Of a stretch of 49,038 nucleotides of DNA, positions 40,047-49,038 are shown piece by piece. The notes under the pieces were generated by a model. It did not search any database, had not been told where the DNA came from, and was given only the letters and a program-made list of their open reading frames with translations. The position numbers and the translations under genes are program-made. The stretch comes from an uncultured Marinoscillum sp. (GTDB taxonomy: Bacteria > Bacteroidota > Bacteroidia > Cytophagales > MED-G16): positions 1 through 49,038 of the forward strand of contig CACPJB010000005.1 of assembly GCA_902634135.1 (NCBI GenBank). The letters run 5' to 3'. Position 1 is the first letter of the stretch. Every line of letters starts with the position of its first letter.

Positions 40047-41574
40047 GCTATTTTTTTTAATTTTTACTTTTACCATAAGCATTTCAGCCTCCTCACAAAG
40101 TAGAAAAAAAATTCTAGAGACTACCAATGAAATAATTCAAAGTAATTGGAATAATTTTTTTGAAATGCTTTCAATACCAAATGATGGTTATGATACGCCA
40201 AACATTGAAAGAAATATTGAATGGTGTGAGAAGACTTTTTCTAGACTTGGATTTAATATGGAAAGAGTTAAAGCTGAGAGTACAAGTCCTTCAATGCCTA
40301 ATCACCCCCTATTAATTGGAAATAAATTCATTTCAAATAAATTCAAAACCGTTTTAATTTATTTTCATATGGATGGGCAACCGGTTGATCCAAGCAAATG
40401 GAATCAAGCAGATCCATTTGACCCAATTCTTACTGAAAATATTAATGGTAATTGGGTAGAAATTGACAGAGATAGAATTAATACTAATCCTGATCCAGAC
40501 TGGAGAATTTTTGGAAGGTCCACAAGTGATGACAAGGGACCGCCAATGATGCTAGTTAACGCATTAGAAATTCTTGAAAAATTAAATAAGAAACCAGAAT
40601 TTAATCTAAAATTAATCATAGACTTTCAAGAAGAAATGGGTTCTCCAACAGTGGTAAGTGCAGTTTCACTATATAAAGAAAAGCTAAAATCTGATTTTCT
40701 ATTGATAATTGATGGGCCTAGACACCCTTCAAATAAACCAACACTTACCTTCGGAGCAAGAGGTATAAGTAGAATAACCTTAACCTCATACGGTCCAATA
40801 AAACCACAACACAGTGGTCATTTTGGCAATTACGCGCCAAATCCCGCAATGAATCTATCAAAAATTCTTTCTTCAATGAAAGATTATGATGGAGTTGTCA
40901 CTATTCCGGGTTTCTACGATGGAGTTACATTAAGTAATGAGATAAGAAATATCCTTGATGAAGTTCCTGACGATGAAGAAGCAATTAATAAAGATCTTAT
41001 GATATCATCTCCTGACAAAGTTGGGAATAATTATCAAGAAGCTATCCAGTATCCATCACTTAACATAAGAGGATTACAATCTGGATGGGTAGGAAAAGAA
41101 GCAAGAACTATTGTTCCAGATATTGCCATTGCAGAAATTGATGTAAGACTTGTTAAGGAAAGTGATCCTGAAAAACTTTTAAATATGATAAGAGATCATA
41201 TCATAAAAGAGGGAGCATATGTAATTGATGGAAGAGAACCAACAAATGAAGAAAGACTTACAAAAAAGAATATAATTAGATATGATTCTAAAATCAGCTA
41301 CCTAGCGTATAGAACAGAAATAGATTCACCAATTGGTAAATGGGCATCTAGAGCATTAAAAAATGCTTTTTTAGAGGAACCGATAAAAAAAAGAACTTCT
41401 GGTGGTTCTATACCTATTTCTCCATTTGTTACAACATTAAATGTTCCAGCACTTACATATCCCTCAGTCAATAAAGACAATAATCAACATAGTCCAAATG
41501 AGAATATAAGAGTTGGTAATTTTATTGATGGTACTTTAGGGATGGTATACCTTCTTCTTGAAAAAATTGATTAG
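40039..41574 (+). CDS. M20-family metallopeptidase (secreted)
   Basis: Start refined to ATG 40039 (MIRLFFLIFTFTISISASSQ); VLIYFHMDGQPVDPSKW...FGRSTSDDKGPPMMLVNALE...DFQEEMGSPTV. Confidence 0.9.
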   Translation: MIRLFFLIFTFTISISASSQSRKKILETTNEIIQSNWNNFFEMLSIPNDGYDTPNIERNIEWCEKTFSRLGFNMERVKAESTSPSMPNHPLLIGNKFISNKFKTVLIYFHMDGQPVDPSKWNQADPFDPILTENINGNWVEIDRDRINTNPDPDWRIFGRSTSDDKGPPMMLVNALEILEKLNKKPEFNLKLIIDFQEEMGSPTVVSAVSLYKEKLKSDFLLIIDGPRHPSNKPTLTFGARGISRITLTSYGPIKPQHSGHFGNYAPNPAMNLSKILSSMKDYDGVVTIPGFYDGVTLSNEIRNILDEVPDDEEAINKDLMISSPDKVGNNYQEAIQYPSLNIRGLQSGWVGKEARTIVPDIAIAEIDVRLVKESDPEKLLNMIRDHIIKEGAYVIDGREPTNEERLTKKNIIRYDSKISYLAYRTEIDSPIGKWASRALKNAFLEEPIKKRTSGGSIPISPFVTTLNVPALTYPSVNKDNNQHSPNENIRVGNFIDGTLGMVYLLLEKID

Positions 41575-41753
41575 TACCTATCAGGTATAATAACCCATGC
41601 AATAATATATGTTAATATTCCACCTCCCAACATAAAGAAAGAGGCAATAAAAATTAATCTAAATATAATTGGGTCAATAGAAAAATATTCTCCTAATCCC
41701 TCACAAACTCCACCAAGTATACCGTTAAAACTATCCCTTTTTAATTTTTTCAT
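41571..41753 (-). CDS. PspC domain protein
   Basis: MKKLKRDSFNGILGGVCEGLGEYFSIDPIIFRLIFIASFFMLGGGILTYIIAWVIIP. Confidence 0.93.
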   Translation of the reverse strand: MKKLKRDSFNGILGGVCEGLGEYFSIDPIIFRLIFIASFFMLGGGILTYIIAWVIIPDRY

Positions 41754-42395
41754 TTATTCAAAGTTTAAAATCTCATAACTAACTCTAATTTGAGTGGAAA
41801 CATTTCTAATAGAACTACCATATCCTCCTCCAGGGCGTATATTTAAAATGCCAAAAGAGACTATTCCTGAAAAATTAATATTATTTATTTTGTATGATAC
41901 CCCTGATTGAATTCCTATATCAAGAGGCTTTAAAGTATTTGGGGGCTCAATATTGATATTATTACCTATTGAACCAAATACCTTTGTTTTTGAAATATTA
42001 TTTTTTATATATTCTTTAACAGCTATTCCAATATAAGGTCCTATTTCTAATCCCAAACCTTTCTGTGTATAAGTTTTTAATTTTATTGGAATCGTTAAAT
42101 ACTGAGAATAAGATTTAACTCTAATACCAGATTGATTATTTGAATATCCTTTAGAGGAATAATTAACTTCTGTCATAAGTAAAATATCATCATTTAACTT
42201 AACCTCGTTACTTAAACCAATTAATAACCCAGGAAGAAAACCTTTTGCTGAATTAAATTCTTTTGGTGCATTAGATGCAGAAATGGTTGAGAAATTTACT
42301 CCTCCATGTAATCCTAACTTTAGTTTATTCGTAAAACCAACAAAAGGAAAAGCTATAAGAGTTATAAATATTATATTTTTAATTTTAGATTTCAC
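41754..42395 (-). CDS. Outer membrane beta-barrel (PorT-like) protein
   Basis: Signal peptide; LGLHGGVNFSTISASNAPKEFNSAKGFLPGLLIGLSNEVKLNDDILLMTEVNYSSKGYS. Confidence 0.75.
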   Translation of the reverse strand: MKSKIKNIIFITLIAFPFVGFTNKLKLGLHGGVNFSTISASNAPKEFNSAKGFLPGLLIGLSNEVKLNDDILLMTEVNYSSKGYSNNQSGIRVKSYSQYLTIPIKLKTYTQKGLGLEIGPYIGIAVKEYIKNNISKTKVFGSIGNNINIEPPNTLKPLDIGIQSGVSYKINNINFSGIVSFGILNIRPGGGYGSSIRNVSTQIRVSYEILNFE

Positions 42396-42432
42396 CTTTA
42401 AAGTTTAACTTAATATTAAATAATATATTTTA

Positions 42433-43197
42433 ATGTTATCTATTAAAAGACTTAATCTTGATTCTTCTTGGCACATTGAATATGGAAAATCTAATTTCAT
42501 AGTAGACCCATGGCTAATTGGATCAGAGATAGATGGATTCAAGTGGCTAAATGAACAATGGCATATTAAAGAGCCCGTTAAAATATCCGATTTACCAGAT
42601 TTTGAATTTTTACTAATATCTCAAAACTATGAAGACCATTGTCACTTAGAAACTTTAAAAAAATTATCTAAAAATAAGCCGATTTTAGCTACAGAAAAAG
42701 CCTTTAAAAAGTTAAAGAAAAATTTTCCTGAAAGAGAAATTATATCATTAAAAGAAAATACCATAACCAATTTTGGTGATCTATCTTTTATATCCTTTAG
42801 ACCAGAAAAAATATTAGATCCAGTGTACTTTGCTGTTGTAATAATTAATAGTAAAAATGAAGCAATATTTTATGCTCCTCATGGTTTTGCCCTGAACAAA
42901 GAACAACTTGAACTCATAAATGAATATTCTGTCTCATTGCTAATTACTACATTTACTGAATTTGAAATCCCAAAAATAATGGGTGGAAAGGTAAATCCTG
43001 GAATGGATAACGTCTATGAATTATTTAATCAGATTAAACCTAAAAATACTATAAACACTCATGATGAGGAAAAAAAAACAAAAGGTTTAGTATCTGCACT
43101 AGCTAAAATAAAATATGCGGACTATGATGAAATTGAATCTGATAATTCTATTAACTTTATACGAATAGATAACTACGATAAAAAAATTATAAGGTGA
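42433..43197 (+). CDS. MBL-fold metallo-hydrolase-like protein with atypical metal motif
   Basis: SWHIEYGKSNFIVDPWLIG...FLLISQNYEDHCHLETLKKL...YAPHGFAL; resembles MBL superfamily. Confidence 0.7.
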   Translation: MLSIKRLNLDSSWHIEYGKSNFIVDPWLIGSEIDGFKWLNEQWHIKEPVKISDLPDFEFLLISQNYEDHCHLETLKKLSKNKPILATEKAFKKLKKNFPEREIISLKENTITNFGDLSFISFRPEKILDPVYFAVVIINSKNEAIFYAPHGFALNKEQLELINEYSVSLLITTFTEFEIPKIMGGKVNPGMDNVYELFNQIKPKNTINTHDEEKKTKGLVSALAKIKYADYDEIESDNSINFIRIDNYDKKIIR

Positions 43198-43592
43198 TTA
43201 TTAAATTTCTATTAATACTATTTTTATTTAATGAATCTGAGGAAGAGGTCGCTATAGAAAATTTAGTTGGAAATTGGGAGAGAGTTTGTCTTGAAAATGA
43301 TGCTCTAGGATTTCAAGTATCTCATTGTAATTTTTTTGGAGATAGAGAAATGTATATTAATGAATGGAATTATATAGAAATGACTTTTAAAAATGGAGAA
43401 AGGAAATTTTATGATTTTAGTTTAGAAGGTGACAAAATGGATATTTTTCATAAGTATAATCAAAAGATAGAAAATACTTTAACTATTGATGGAGATACAT
43501 TAATAATAGAATCTAATGAAGTTTATAATGATCTTATGAACAGAAAATATGAGGCTAATTATAACAGAGTCTATTTTGTAAAAAGAGATTAA
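43194..43592 (+). CDS. Small secreted protein, lipocalin-like fold suspected
   Basis: GTG start; NLVGNWERVCLEND...LTIDGDTLIIESNEVY. Confidence 0.6.
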   Translation: MIIKFLLILFLFNESEEEVAIENLVGNWERVCLENDALGFQVSHCNFFGDREMYINEWNYIEMTFKNGERKFYDFSLEGDKMDIFHKYNQKIENTLTIDGDTLIIESNEVYNDLMNRKYEANYNRVYFVKRD

Positions 43593-44221
43593 ATAATTGC
43601 CAATATCATTATATAATGACACCCAGAACCACCCAAAACAAAAACATGCCAAATTACATGGTTATATTTAAGTTTATCTAGAGAATAAAAAACTGTTCCT
43701 ATAGTATATAGTATTCCACCTAGTACCATAAAAAATATTGAGTCAGAGGAAAAAGATTCTAATACAGCGTTAAAATCAATAACAATTAACCAACCCATAA
43801 ATAAGTATATTATTAATGAAGCTCTTTTAAAGTAGTTAAAAAAAAAGATCTTATGGATGATCCCGATAAAAGCTAATAGCCAAATTATAACTAGGATTTC
43901 AAAACCTAAACTATATTTTAATTTAAGAAGTAGACCCGGTGTATAAGATCCCGCAATTAGTAAATAAATACTTATATGATCCATTTTTTGTAATATATGA
44001 GAATATCTAGAATCGATATAATAATGATAAAAAGTAGAAGAGGCATACATTGCAATTAATGAAATACCATAAATCAAAGAAGAAATTAGATTAAAGCTTT
44101 TAGGATAAAGAATTGACTTTTCAACTAAATAAAATAAACCTATAACACTTAATACAAGCCCAAATCCATGAGTTATAAAGTTTAAATTCTTCTCTAAAAG
44201 AGATTCTTTTCTTTCAATCAA
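43589..44221 (-). CDS. Hemolysin III / PAQR-family membrane protein
   Basis: NFITHGFGLVLSVIGLFYLV...YASSTFYHYYIDSRYSHILQKMDHISIYLLIAGSYTPGLL...HVIWHVFVLGGSGCHYIMI. Confidence 0.92.
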   Translation of the reverse strand: MIERKESLLEKNLNFITHGFGLVLSVIGLFYLVEKSILYPKSFNLISSLIYGISLIAMYASSTFYHYYIDSRYSHILQKMDHISIYLLIAGSYTPGLLLKLKYSLGFEILVIIWLLAFIGIIHKIFFFNYFKRASLIIYLFMGWLIVIDFNAVLESFSSDSIFFMVLGGILYTIGTVFYSLDKLKYNHVIWHVFVLGGSGCHYIMILAII

Positions 44222-44274
44222 ATTATTAACTATTTAAAAAAATATTATTTCTTATATTTATAAAAACCCTATAT

Positions 44275-47160
44275 ATGAAAAATATAATATCTCTACTAAC
44301 CCTTCTTTTTTTATTCAATGAAATTTACTCTCAAAATCTGAGTACAAAAAATTTATCTTGGAGAAATATTGGACCCGCAAATATGATGGGTCGAATTGCC
44401 GCAATTGACGCATCAAACAAAGATTATAGAAAGGTACTAATTGCTTCTGCCTCTGGTGGAGTCTTTAAATCAGATAATGCTGGAGTTACTTGGGAGAGTA
44501 TTTTTGATAAATATGGAGCAGGATCAATAGGCTCAGTAAAATTTGATCAAAACGATTTAAATACAATTTGGGTTGGAACAGGAGAATCTGCAAATAGAAA
44601 TTCCAGTGCATGGGGAGATGGAATATATAAATCAGAAGATGGTGGAAAAACATTTAATAATATGGGATTAGAGTCTACTCATCAAATTGCAGAAATTGAA
44701 ATCCACCCAAAAAATTCTAATATAGTTTATGCCGCTGCTATAGGACACTTATGGGGTTATTCTGGTGAAAGGGGTTTATTTAGAACACTTGATGGTGGAA
44801 GTTCATGGGAAAAAGTATTAGGAGGATTACCTGACGATGGAAAAACAGGGTGTACTGAAATTATTTTTCACCCAAATAACCCTGATATAATATTTGCTGG
44901 ATTTTATCATAGACTTAGACAGCCTGCAAGTTTTGTTAGTGGTGGAGAAGAAGGAGGTCTATTTAAAAGTGTAGATGCAGGAAAAACTTGGAAAAAAATA
45001 ACAAATGGTCTTGCAAAAGGTAAGAGTGGAATGATTGATATCTCTATTCATCTTGACAATCCAGATATTATGGTGATGGCATATGAAGCAGATGAAAAAA
45101 TTCCAGATGGAGAACCAGGTACTGGAGTTTATATCTCTTATGACGGAGGTGAGTCCTGGAAATTTTTATTAAAACATGCTGTTAGACCTTTCTATCATGG
45201 CCAGATAGAAATTGATCCCATAAACCCTGACAATATTTATGTAGTTTCAAGAGGATTTATGATTTCAAATGACGGAGGTGAAAATTTTTATCCGAGAAGA
45301 TGGAGAACTGATGGAGGAGACGATCACGACATGTGGATAGCTCCTTATGATAATAAAATTATGTACTTAGCTACAGATCAAGGATCGAGGTTATCTGTTG
45401 ATGCAGGAAAAACATGGCTTTCTCACAATAATATGGCTATAGGACAATACTATGCAATTGGAGTAGACATGAGAGACCCCTATTATGTTGGTGGTGGATT
45501 ACAAGATAATGGATTATGGATGACACCAAGTAATAGTAGAGAGTTTAGGGGAATCTTGAATATGCATAGTACATGGATAGCTGAAGGAGATGGGTTTCAC
45601 ACTCAAATTGATCCTGAAGATTGGAGAACTGTTTATACAGTAAATCATGTTGGATTTGTTGCTCGACAAAATATTGAAACAAGAGAGTATACATTTATTA
45701 CTCCTACTCCAGAAACAATAACAAATTTCACTGATTTTGTGGAATATGATTATGATGAGACAAGAAATAGGTATACTATTGATCCTGGTGAACATTGGTT
45801 CTTTAGGGAAAGGCCAGATAGGCCTTTACTACCTCCCCAATTTAGATTTAATTGGAGTAGCCCTTTTATTATTTCATCAAATAATTCAAAAAGAGTATTT
45901 TTTGGATCTAACCATTTATTCCAGTCTAATGATAGAGGTGATAATTGGAAGATAATTAGCCCAGATTTAACAACTAATGATAAAAATTTAAGAAACACTT
46001 CAGATGGAGGAGGACTAACAAATAGTAATACTGGAGGTGAGAACCACTTTACAATAGTAACCATAAGTGATACCCCTATTGATAAAGATATAATATGGGT
46101 TGGCACAGATGATGGCAATGTCCAAATAACTAGAAATAACGGAACAAATTGGAAAAATGTAAGATTAAATATGGATGATATTCCTTTAAAAACATGGGTT
46201 AGCAGAGTTGAAGCATCCAAACATAAAAAAGGAAGAGCATATATTACTTTTGATAATCATAGGTTTGATGATAATAAACCATATGTTTTTATGACTAATG
46301 ACTATGGCACAACTTGGAAAAATATTACTTCTAATTTGCCTATAGATTATTCAGTCTATGTTGTAAAAGAAGATTATATAGACGAGAATTTATTATTTGT
46401 GGGTACTGAAAAGTCAGTTTATTTTACAATAAATCAAGGTGAATCATGGGAGAAATTAGGATCTAATCTTCCTAGTGTAGCTATTCATGATCTTGTAATT
46501 CATCCAAGAGATGGGGATTTGATTGCTGGAACACATGGAAAAAGCATATGGATTTTGGATGATATATCTCCTCTCAGAAATTTAAATTTAAACTCAAATA
46601 AAATTATCCCCTCAAGAGTATCTACAAAGTGGATAAAAATAAATACAGGAAGAAAGCAACCATTTTTCGAATTTAGAGGTGAAAATCCTCCATATGGGGC
46701 AATTATAAATTTTTATAGTAAAGGGGAACAAAATGGTAAATTAATAATCTCTAATAAATCAGGTGATAATTTTTATCAAAAAGATATAGTTATAAACAAT
46801 GGCTTAAACAGATTTATTTGGCCATTTAAGTTAAATAGAAATTCAGATGAATTAAATAATTATAAAGCCAAATTCATAAGCATAGTTAATGACTTTAAAG
46901 ATGTTGTCATAAATAAGAAAAATTTAAAACAATATAATTTTAAAGGTCTAAACTCATTTGAAGAAGTAAATAAATTAAGAAAATCATTCCTTGATGAATA
47001 CGGTATGTACGCCAATGGAAAAAAAATATTTGGTGATAAGTTATATAATACCTTTGATGTATACCCAGGAGAATATAAAGTAGTAATAGAGTCTAAAAAT
47101 GGAGAGTCATTTTCAGATATTATTTTAGTTCGTGAGGATCCTCTAAAAACTATAAACTAA
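44275..47160 (+). CDS. Secreted VPS10/sialidase-like BNR beta-propeller protein
   Basis: Repeated Asp-box-like motifs SDNAGVTWESI, SEDGGKTFNNM, LDGGSSWEKV, SVDAGKTWKKI, SYDGGESWKFL, NDYGTTWKNI, NQGESWEKL. Confidence 0.9.
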   Translation: MKNIISLLTLLFLFNEIYSQNLSTKNLSWRNIGPANMMGRIAAIDASNKDYRKVLIASASGGVFKSDNAGVTWESIFDKYGAGSIGSVKFDQNDLNTIWVGTGESANRNSSAWGDGIYKSEDGGKTFNNMGLESTHQIAEIEIHPKNSNIVYAAAIGHLWGYSGERGLFRTLDGGSSWEKVLGGLPDDGKTGCTEIIFHPNNPDIIFAGFYHRLRQPASFVSGGEEGGLFKSVDAGKTWKKITNGLAKGKSGMIDISIHLDNPDIMVMAYEADEKIPDGEPGTGVYISYDGGESWKFLLKHAVRPFYHGQIEIDPINPDNIYVVSRGFMISNDGGENFYPRRWRTDGGDDHDMWIAPYDNKIMYLATDQGSRLSVDAGKTWLSHNNMAIGQYYAIGVDMRDPYYVGGGLQDNGLWMTPSNSREFRGILNMHSTWIAEGDGFHTQIDPEDWRTVYTVNHVGFVARQNIETREYTFITPTPETITNFTDFVEYDYDETRNRYTIDPGEHWFFRERPDRPLLPPQFRFNWSSPFIISSNNSKRVFFGSNHLFQSNDRGDNWKIISPDLTTNDKNLRNTSDGGGLTNSNTGGENHFTIVTISDTPIDKDIIWVGTDDGNVQITRNNGTNWKNVRLNMDDIPLKTWVSRVEASKHKKGRAYITFDNHRFDDNKPYVFMTNDYGTTWKNITSNLPIDYSVYVVKEDYIDENLLFVGTEKSVYFTINQGESWEKLGSNLPSVAIHDLVIHPRDGDLIAGTHGKSIWILDDISPLRNLNLNSNKIIPSRVSTKWIKINTGRKQPFFEFRGENPPYGAIINFYSKGEQNGKLIISNKSGDNFYQKDIVINNGLNRFIWPFKLNRNSDELNNYKAKFISIVNDFKDVVINKKNLKQYNFKGLNSFEEVNKLRKSFLDEYGMYANGKKIFGDKLYNTFDVYPGEYKVVIESKNGESFSDIILVREDPLKTIN

Positions 47161-48629
47161 TATTTAGCTGGTGATGTAGGAATAGTTTTTCTTATAAACT
47201 CTCTAATATCATCATTAGAGTTTTTAAGATCTTCTCTTCGTAAGTACATCATATGACCACTTTCATAACCTTTAAAAGATAGTCTATCTTTCATTTTACC
47301 ACTTGGGTCAATATGCCACATAGTATATTTTGCATCGAAATATTGGGTTGCACCATCATAATATCCTGATTGAATCATAACATTAAGGAAAGGATTTTTT
47401 GCCATTGCTTGCCTAAGATTATCACCAGTCCTGTCATTATCTCTATTCCATGGTCTAACATTACCCCATACATTATAATTCATATTGGTTTTATAGCTTA
47501 GATCATTTTTCAAATAATCTTGCATTGCAGGAGTAAATGCATGATCCCAAGCATCAAGCTCAGGATAACTACCTACTGAAACTCCGGAGTTTTTCTTATC
47601 AATTCCTCTATATCTTGAGTCAAGTCTACCAAGAATATATCCTTCTTCGTAAAGAAGTTTTTTCCAAAAATATTGGTCAGTAACATCAAGATTATTATCA
47701 AGAAAGTCTCTTTGATTTAACCCAGAATATCTTGCAGCTTTTCTAGCAATATCAGATCTATCAGAATTAGTTATTGAATTTCCTAATGTAACAGCTGGAA
47801 GAAATTCATTAACTGAAAATTTTTCTGCTTCATCTAACAGATCTAAAAGATCCATTGATTGTAAGTCTTCATCTAATTTATTATGGTACCAAGCAGTTGC
47901 AGCAAAATAAGGGATTCTAAGAGCTGAGTTAACAGGACCATCTCTCTCAATACCAAGACCAGTTGGTGATACTAAAATCACTCCATTAAGGTAAGTAGTG
48001 TGCCACCTACTTTGTAACTCTAAAGCTAAACCTGAACACCTTGTTGTGCCATAACTTTCACCTATTAAGTATTTAGGAGATAACCACAAATTATATTTAT
48101 TAATAAAATCTTCAATCCACTGTGCCAAATATTTAATATCTGAGTTTACCCCGAAAAAATTTGATCTATCATATTCTTTATCTAAAATTCTAGATAAGCC
48201 TACATTAACTGGATTTACATAAACAATGTCTGCAACATCAATAATAGAATAAGGGTTTTCTTTTGTTCCATATGGTTGAACAGGATAGCCTTCATCATCT
48301 ATATTTAAAGTTCGGGGACTAGTATATCCCATATGCATCCAAATTGAAGCTGCACCAGGACCACCATTAAATGAAAAAAAGATAGGTCTATTAGTATTGT
48401 CTTTTACATCTGACCTTTTATAATAAGTATAAAATAAAGTAGCGACTGCTTTGTCTTCATCACTCCAAACTGGAAGTGTTCCAGCTGTAGCTGAATATGG
48501 AATACGGTTTCCATTAACAGTTACAAAATGATTTGTTACCACACTGCTTTCAGCATCTATAGATCTTGATTGAGCAAAGGTTAGGTTTGAATAAATTAAA
48601 AGTAATAATGATAGAATAATATTTTTCAT
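47157..48629 (-). CDS. S10 family serine carboxypeptidase-like peptidase
   Basis: RPIFFSFNGGPGAASIWMHMGYTSPR; IGESYGTTRCSGLALELQ nucleophile motif; C-terminal YESGHMMYLRREDL. Confidence 0.92.
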   Translation of the reverse strand: MKNIILSLLLLIYSNLTFAQSRSIDAESSVVTNHFVTVNGNRIPYSATAGTLPVWSDEDKAVATLFYTYYKRSDVKDNTNRPIFFSFNGGPGAASIWMHMGYTSPRTLNIDDEGYPVQPYGTKENPYSIIDVADIVYVNPVNVGLSRILDKEYDRSNFFGVNSDIKYLAQWIEDFINKYNLWLSPKYLIGESYGTTRCSGLALELQSRWHTTYLNGVILVSPTGLGIERDGPVNSALRIPYFAATAWYHNKLDEDLQSMDLLDLLDEAEKFSVNEFLPAVTLGNSITNSDRSDIARKAARYSGLNQRDFLDNNLDVTDQYFWKKLLYEEGYILGRLDSRYRGIDKKNSGVSVGSYPELDAWDHAFTPAMQDYLKNDLSYKTNMNYNVWGNVRPWNRDNDRTGDNLRQAMAKNPFLNVMIQSGYYDGATQYFDAKYTMWHIDPSGKMKDRLSFKGYESGHMMYLRREDLKNSNDDIREFIRKTIPTSPAKY

Positions 48630-48686
48630 GTTAAAAAATTAAAGGCCTAATAATTAGACCTTCAATTTAATAAAATTTTATAAAAC

Positions 48687-49038
48687 TTATTTTAAATCCA
48701 TTTTACCAGCTAATGTTTTTGAAATAGCAACTAACATCATTAAAGCATAAATCCCATGATATGCTCCTATAATAGTTGGAACCATTGGATCACTAAGAAT
48801 CAATGCTGCAAAAGATGCATTAATTACTAAAATTGTTAGCTGAACTTTCAGAGACCATGTTTTTTGAATAGAATCTGAATTAGGGCTTAAAAATCCACCT
48901 ACTGGTACAGCTATAATGGCTTGACATACAAAGATTACAGCAGTAACTAAACTAAAATAATCTTCAGGGTTTTCTAAAAAAATCCCCATCCTATGACTGA
49001 TAGGAATTAGAGAATACAAAAAAAGTCCGCCCAGTGCA
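48687..49038 (-). CDS. Multi-TM membrane protein, partial (5' end outside window)
   Basis: Open frame continues through 49038 (ALGGLFLYSLIPISHRMGIFLENPEDYF...); several hydrophobic segments. Confidence 0.7.
   Translation of the reverse strand, partial: ALGGLFLYSLIPISHRMGIFLENPEDYFSLVTAVIFVCQAIIAVPVGGFLSPNSDSIQKTWSLKVQLTILVINASFAALILSDPMVPTIIGAYHGIYALMMLVAISKTLAGKMDLK

Noticed and set aside
40404-40619. - strand ORF in the M20 peptidase gene
   Set aside because: Shadow ORF.
41298-41480. - strand ORF in the M20 peptidase gene
   Set aside because: Shadow ORF.
45514-46220. Three ORFs (45514-45795 -, 45737-45955 +, 45750-46220 -) inside the BNR-repeat gene
   Set aside because: All lie in alternate frames of a clearly conserved beta-propeller CDS.

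Overview
AT-rich, densely packed chromosomal segment of a bacterium, most likely a streamlined marine Bacteroidota/Flavobacteriales lineage. This is inferred from a T9SS sorting domain, SusC/TonB-type and Bacteroidota-typical proteins, and codon/AT bias; no marker-gene placement was possible. Most genes are housekeeping: icd-leuA-leuC-leuD-leuB, aspS, tadA, sod, uvrB, aroE, DUF368, a ComA-like phosphosulfolactate synthase, pruA and one tRNA-Arg(CCT). The most unusual stretch is 33.76-39.47 kb on the minus strand. It encodes (i) a membrane-anchored protein built from about 19 nonapeptide repeats (consensus EFQKFMKGP) interrupted by a second hydrophobic segment, (ii) a 12-bp-stem terminator/attenuator only about 29 nt before the next gene, and (iii) a four-gene cluster with near-zero spacing: secreted gluzincin/beta-propeller/beta-barrel protein, PrsW-like intramembrane protease, small TM/coiled-coil protein, and a secreted YxSQAD-repeat protein resembling DUF6150 / the predicted 7(1) 'septoil knot' domain. 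Other notable items: an in-frame TGA splitting a Gfo/Idh/MocA gene, a TPR ORF starting 2 nt after a tRNA, an orphan T9SS sorting domain protein, unannotated small ORFs, and all ten convergent gene pairs meeting within 6 nt. No CRISPR array, rRNA or mobile element was seen.
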